The notes under the pieces: model-generated
Seen by the model: the letters and a program-made list of their open reading frames with translations, nothing else
Database searches by the model: none
What the model was told of the DNA's origin: nothing
DNA from: Acidobacteriota bacterium
Lineage (GTDB): Bacteria; Acidobacteriota; Terriglobia; Terriglobales; Acidobacteriaceae
Direction of reading: 5' to 3'
Length of the DNA stretch: 9,573 bases
Assembly: GCA_021805955.1 (NCBI GenBank)
Contig: JAJZDO010000711.1
Coordinates: 1 to 9,573 of the forward strand
Position numbers and translations under genes: made by a program
Shown here: piece by piece, positions 6,256 through 9,573 of the stretch
Position numbering within the stretch: position 1 is the stretch's first letter
How the letters are laid out: each line of letters begins with the position of its first letter

Positions 6256-7167
6256 TCAGGCCTCTTTCATAACTCGGCTACGCTTAGAAATCATCCCTCG
6301 AGGCCGGAACTGGATGAAGACGATCACCACAACCAGAAGGAGTACGTCTGCCAAACTTATGCTGGTGAACATCTGCGCTCCTGCGGAAATCAACCCAACC
6401 ATTAATGCCGCTAGAGCGGTGCCCAACAGGCTGCCAAGTCCGCCTACGATCACCACAAGAAATGCATAAACCACATAGCTTTGTCCCACGGTGGGGGTGA
6501 CCGGAGCGATCAGCGCGAGCACAGCGCCCGCAAGTCCAGCCACACCTGTGCCGACAGAGAACACCAGCAGATCAACCCATTTGGTGTTGACTCCCAGAGC
6601 CTGCGCCATCTCTCTGTCCTGGTGAACAGCTCGTAGATAAAGTCCCCAGCGGGTGCGCGCGATAAACAAAACCAGCAGCCCAAGCACAACGACCGTCAGA
6701 AGGATGATGAAAATCCGCACATAAGGCAGACTCAAACCGGCCAGAAAACCGTGATTCAAGGAGAACGAGCCATTCAGCCAGGAAGGCGCGACCACCTCAT
6801 CTCCGATGGCCCCGAATAAGGTCCGAGCGCCCTGCTGGAGAATCAGACTTACACCCCAGGTTGCAAGCAATGTATCCAGCGGCCGCCCATACAACCAGCG
6901 AATGACAGTCACTTCAAGCAGCGCGCCCAGCAAACCCGCTCCGACAAACGACACAACTAAGGCAAATAAGAAAGAAAATGGGCTATGTACCAGTTTGCAG
7001 GTCAGATAGGTAAGATAGCCGCCTACCATCAGCATCTCTCCATGAGCCATGTTGATCACGTTCATCAATCCAAAGCTCAAAGCAAGGCCAAGCGCCGTCA
7101 GCAGCAGTATAGAAGCGACGCTGATGCCGTTGAATATCTGACCTGCAATGATTGCCGCGTGCTCCAT
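6256..7167 (-). CDS. urtB: Urea ABC transporter permease UrtB
   Basis: Inner-membrane permease of the LivH type, 303 residues with about eight hydrophobic segments. It has the family signature GLALSFGLMNVINMAHGEM (27-45), then YGRPLDTLLATWGVSLILQQ (93-112), the coupling loop RAVHQDREMAQALGVNTK (179-196) and VVIVGGLGSLLGT (238-250). The ATWG-SLILQQ and MAQALGVNT strings are typical of UrtB rather than amino-acid LivH. It is the short form, without the roughly 200-residue periplasmic N-terminal extension found in many proteobacterial UrtB proteins. The ATG at 7167 has GGTGAG seven bases upstream. The gene follows urtA after 42 bp with no promoter or terminator visible, so it is probably in the same transcript. 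Confidence 0.92.
   Translation of the reverse strand: MEHAAIIAGQIFNGISVASILLLTALGLALSFGLMNVINMAHGEMLMVGGYLTYLTCKLVHSPFSFLFALVVSFVGAGLLGALLEVTVIRWLYGRPLDTLLATWGVSLILQQGARTLFGAIGDEVVAPSWLNGSFSLNHGFLAGLSLPYVRIFIILLTVVVLGLLVLFIARTRWGLYLRAVHQDREMAQALGVNTKWVDLLVFSVGTGVAGLAGAVLALIAPVTPTVGQSYVVYAFLVVIVGGLGSLLGTALAALMVGLISAGAQMFTSISLADVLLLVVVIVFIQFRPRGMISKRSRVMKEA
6261..6264 (-). promoter_or_regulatory. Ribosome binding site supporting the urtC TTG start
   Basis: GAGG on the minus strand, within the final urtB codons, lies seven bases before the TTG at 6253-6251. It supports a second TTG start in this operon. Confidence 0.6.
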
Positions 7168-7209
7168 GATTTATCTCACCCACTCATCGTTTTTTCCGTT
7201 GGAGTGTCA

Positions 7210-8415
7210 TTACTTTATAACGCAGCTTCTGCCCGGGAACGCGAGAGCATCGTAGGGTTCCGGGCGCAGTGGCTGTTTGGATTTCCATAGAATGTTGAAC
7301 TGGCCATCCGGCTGCAGCTGCCCAACATAGGCTGTCTGATACAGACTTTGGTTGTCAGCGAATTTGACCGGCCCCATGGGAGAATCTGTCCAGCCCAGCT
7401 GCGTGGCGGCCTTTCGCACGGCCTGCGGGTCGAAACTGCCCGCCTTCTTGACCGCGGCTGCCCAGATATAGACATCGATATATCCATGCACCATCGGATC
7501 GTCGATCACCGAGTTACTGCCGAACTTCGCCTTATAGGCAGCGATGAATTTTTTGTTCGCGGGATTGTTCAGGCTCTGAAAATAATTCCAGGCCGCATAG
7601 CTTCCGTTCACCAGAGATGGCCCCATCGCCTTGGCTTCCTGCTCCGCGATGCTGAAGGACATCACAGGTAACTGAGACTGTGTAATTCCTGCAGCTGCGA
7701 GCTGCTTGAAGAAAGAAACGTTGCTATCGCCGTTCAGAGTGCTGAAAATGATATCCGGATGGGCAATTTTGATTTTGGTAATGATGGAGCTGAAGTCCGT
7801 TCCGCCCAACGGAACATACTCTTCGGCAGTCACCACACCGCCATCATGCAGGATGTGCTTCTTCAGGATTAGATTCGCCGTCCGGGGAAACACATAGTCC
7901 GATCCCAGCAGAAACACTCTCTTCTTTCCCTTCTCAAAGGCCCAATCCAGCGCCGGAAGTATCTGCTGATTGGGCTGTGCGCCGGAGTACATGATGTCAG
8001 ATGAGCATTCATTGCCCTCGAACTGCACCGGGTACCACAGCAGGGAACGGAAGCGTTCAAAGACCGGCAGCATGGCTTTTCTGCTGGCCGAGGTCCATCC
8101 GCCAAACACCGTGACAACTTTGTCCTGCTGGATCAGCTTTTGTGCCTTTTGCGAGAAGATAGCCGGGTCTGAAGCACCATCCTCGATGACGGGCTGAATC
8201 TGCTTTCCAAGTACTCCGCCAGAGGCATTGATTTGATCGATGGCCAGCAAGGTGGCATTCTTCACTGTGACCTCGCTGATTGCCATGGTTCCTGACAACG
8301 AGTGCAAGACTCCCACTTTGACGGTCTGATTCTGGGCCAGTGACAAGTTGCAAAGGATCAGGCCGCAGAAGCATGAGAAGGCAAGCTTGATAGATGTTTT
8401 CAGCGGATTCTGCAT
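7210..8415 (-). CDS. urtA: Urea ABC transporter substrate-binding protein UrtA
   Basis: Periplasmic receptor that captures urea for UrtBC, 401 residues, type I periplasmic-binding fold (Peripla_BP_5/6). The N-terminus has a basic start and a hydrophobic stretch ending LSLA-Q, a likely Sec cleavage site after about residue 27. C15, C17 and C22 lie in the leader, but none sits in a good lipobox. Mature-domain motifs are VGVLHSLSGTMA (34-45), VFGGWTSASRKAMLPVFE (103-120), YPVQFEG (128-134) and YSGAQPNQQILPALDW (143-158); the WTSASRKA, PVQ-EG and PNQQ strings mark UrtA and the closely related short-chain-amide receptor FmdD. C137 and the C-terminal C396 are unusual extra cysteines. The ATG at 8415 follows AAAGGAGA by seven bases, a strong ribosome site. 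A short-chain amide rather than urea cannot be excluded. Confidence 0.92.
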   Translation of the reverse strand: MQNPLKTSIKLAFSCFCGLILCNLSLAQNQTVKVGVLHSLSGTMAISEVTVKNATLLAIDQINASGGVLGKQIQPVIEDGASDPAIFSQKAQKLIQQDKVVTVFGGWTSASRKAMLPVFERFRSLLWYPVQFEGNECSSDIMYSGAQPNQQILPALDWAFEKGKKRVFLLGSDYVFPRTANLILKKHILHDGGVVTAEEYVPLGGTDFSSIITKIKIAHPDIIFSTLNGDSNVSFFKQLAAAGITQSQLPVMSFSIAEQEAKAMGPSLVNGSYAAWNYFQSLNNPANKKFIAAYKAKFGSNSVIDDPMVHGYIDVYIWAAAVKKAGSFDPQAVRKAATQLGWTDSPMGPVKFADNQSLYQTAYVGQLQPDGQFNILWKSKQPLRPEPYDALAFPGRSCVIK

Positions 8416-8489
8416 TGTTTGGTCTCCTTTATATTCAGCAACATTGACGTTGGTCCCGCAGGGAACGGGCGCTTCTCAGTTGTGCGCGG

Positions 8490-9573
8490 CTAGAACATGA
8501 TCTGGGTTTGCACCCATACACGGTTGGCTGCGAACGATTTGTCTGCAAAAGTATTGCCGTGCAGGTAGGAATAGGACATCTGGATCTTGGCATTGTGTCC
8601 GTGCAGATAATAGTTGAATCCAGCCGAGTCCTCAGCTACGCGGTGATACGGAAATCCAGGGCCGACATACCAGGTGTTTTCAACCGGCAATGAACTTCCC
8701 GTCGCGGGGGTCGATCCAGCGCCGTAGTCCGCCGCGCCCCAGTTCACGCCGGAGATGCGCTCGTCAAATTCAAATTTCTTCGGCACCAGATAGATTCCGG
8801 CTTGTTCCCCATACCCCCATGAATTTTTTGCCGGCGCGCCGCTGACAGGCGTCGTCTGCCGGTAATATCCGGTGGGCTGCAACGTGAAGAACTTATACCG
8901 GAAACCGATGGTGCTGGTGGCATTGACCGTCGTATCTCCAGCCGTAAGGTTTTCAAAGCCGGAGCTGGCATTGACCGGGTTGTAAGCCGCTGATCCCCAG
9001 AAGGTCAGCTCCGGTTTGGCTGCTCCCGATGGGTCGGTTTCGACATATCCATACGGGGCAAGGATGTCGTATTGCAGGTGGCCAATGTAAGCCAGCTTGG
9101 TGCTGAAGTTTTCCTGGCCGGAGGCGTCCAGCGCAGGAATGCTGTTTGCAATCATCAAGGCATAGGAGGCTTTGCCTGCCGCGCCGTATATCTGCGCACC
9201 GATGGCGCGTGGAAGTGTAAAGGCATACTCCGCAGTGGACAAGTCGGCGAACAAGTAATTCCCAGGATTGTCATAGTATTCATAACTGTAAGGAGTCCAG
9301 GAACGGCCTACTTGTACTGTTATCTGCTTGGAGAAAGTATCGGAGGTAAACCAATCTAGCATCGTGATGGTATTGCTGTTGCCCGCCGTACTTCCCTGAA
9401 GCTGCAAGAAATACTTAAGATCTGGATTGAATACAGAGCCGGATAGAGCCAACCGACCTAGAAATACATCGAAAGTATTGGTTCCCACATCGCTTTCTCC
9501 CAAGCTTTCCACACTGACATGGGGCTTGAATCCCGTGTATCTCACCTGAAACAATCCATTCACATACATGGAA
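8490..9573 (-). CDS. Outer-membrane porin, OprP/OprO-like (5' end outside window)
   Basis: The last 360 codons of an outer-membrane beta-barrel protein; the frame is open to the window edge, so the signal peptide and early strands are missing. Signs of a barrel are alternating hydrophobic/polar strands rich in Tyr, Phe, Gly and Asn, no cysteine at all, and an OMP end signal VWVQTQIMF with terminal Phe. The segment DVFLGRLALSGSVFNPDLKYFLQLQ and the following VQVGRSWTPYSYEYYDNPGNYLF resemble the Porin O/P group, where a GR.k.P.s.E motif is usual. An ATG at 9569 exists but encodes mid-barrel sequence. It lies 74 bp upstream of urtA on the same strand, which suggests a channel for the urtA-E substrate, comparable to the amide/urea-inducible porin FmdC beside FmdDEF in Methylophilus. 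Family assignment is by pattern only. Confidence 0.75.
   Translation of the reverse strand, partial: SMYVNGLFQVRYTGFKPHVSVESLGESDVGTNTFDVFLGRLALSGSVFNPDLKYFLQLQGSTAGNSNTITMLDWFTSDTFSKQITVQVGRSWTPYSYEYYDNPGNYLFADLSTAEYAFTLPRAIGAQIYGAAGKASYALMIANSIPALDASGQENFSTKLAYIGHLQYDILAPYGYVETDPSGAAKPELTFWGSAAYNPVNASSGFENLTAGDTTVNATSTIGFRYKFFTLQPTGYYRQTTPVSGAPAKNSWGYGEQAGIYLVPKKFEFDERISGVNWGAADYGAGSTPATGSSLPVENTWYVGPGFPYHRVAEDSAGFNYYLHGHNAKIQMSYSYLHGNTFADKSFAANRVWVQTQIMF

Noticed and set aside
3697..8415. Branched-chain amino-acid (Liv) transporter instead of urea transporter
   Set aside because: Gene order A-B-C-D-E and motifs (WTSASRKA and PNQQ in the receptor, LSHGQ-WLEIGM in UrtD, GIQPSI in UrtE) point to the Urt/Fmd branch.
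8439..8489. Terminator or separate promoter between the porin gene and urtA
   Set aside because: Only short weak stems (such as TCCC-TGC-GGGA and CAAC...GTTG) without a T-run, and no paired -35/-10 with good spacing on the minus strand.
1..9573. Mobile elements, CRISPR array, tRNA or rRNA genes
   Set aside because: No transposase-like frame, no regularly spaced repeats, and no cloverleaf or rRNA-like sequence recognised on either strand.

Overview
This window looks like chromosomal DNA from a G+C-rich Gram-negative (diderm) soil-type bacterium. It encodes an outer-membrane beta-barrel protein, periplasmic binding-protein transport, and compact operons with strong GC-ending codon use in the left half. 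The protein style would fit Acidobacteriota (Terriglobia), but this is an impression; the window holds no rRNA or other phylogenetic marker.

Layout. Bases 1-167 are the 3' end of a plus-strand gene of the isoaspartyl peptidase / plant-type asparaginase family. A leader with a plausible sigma-70 promoter follows, then the nucleotide pyrophosphatase gene maf (337-939, +). Bases 1004-3548 hold a compact arsenic-resistance locus: a minus-strand arsR-acr3 pair joined by a TGATG stop/start overlap, and a divergent plus-strand arsM. The 80-bp arsR/arsM intergenic region carries two interleaved, opposite-facing promoters, each with 17-bp spacing, and a cluster of CGAAT half-sites including a perfect 12-bp palindrome over the arsM -10 element. 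The arsR promoter sits so close to its ATG that a leaderless arsR-acr3 transcript is predicted.

From 9573 down to 3697, all on the minus strand, lies a porin gene (5' end outside the window) followed by a complete five-gene urea-type ABC transporter in the order urtA-urtB-urtC-urtD-urtE. The genes are tightly packed, with gaps of 74, 42, 2 and 15 bp and an 8-bp overlap, so they probably form one operon. The porin would pass small solutes through the outer membrane, UrtA would bind urea (or a short-chain amide) in the periplasm, UrtB/UrtC form the inner-membrane channel, and UrtD/UrtE hydrolyse ATP. No urease or amidase gene is present in the window.

The arsenic and urea blocks converge on a 148-bp gap (3549-3696) containing a hairpin that may separate them. 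Hand-counted rows suggest the urt block is less G+C-rich than the ars block, so the two may have different histories. No mobile element, CRISPR array, tRNA or rRNA was seen. I do not see a wholly new system. The most distinctive points are the interleaved ars promoters, the cysteine-rich tails (both with an ACCSP motif) on ArsR and ArsM, and the porin-urt linkage.
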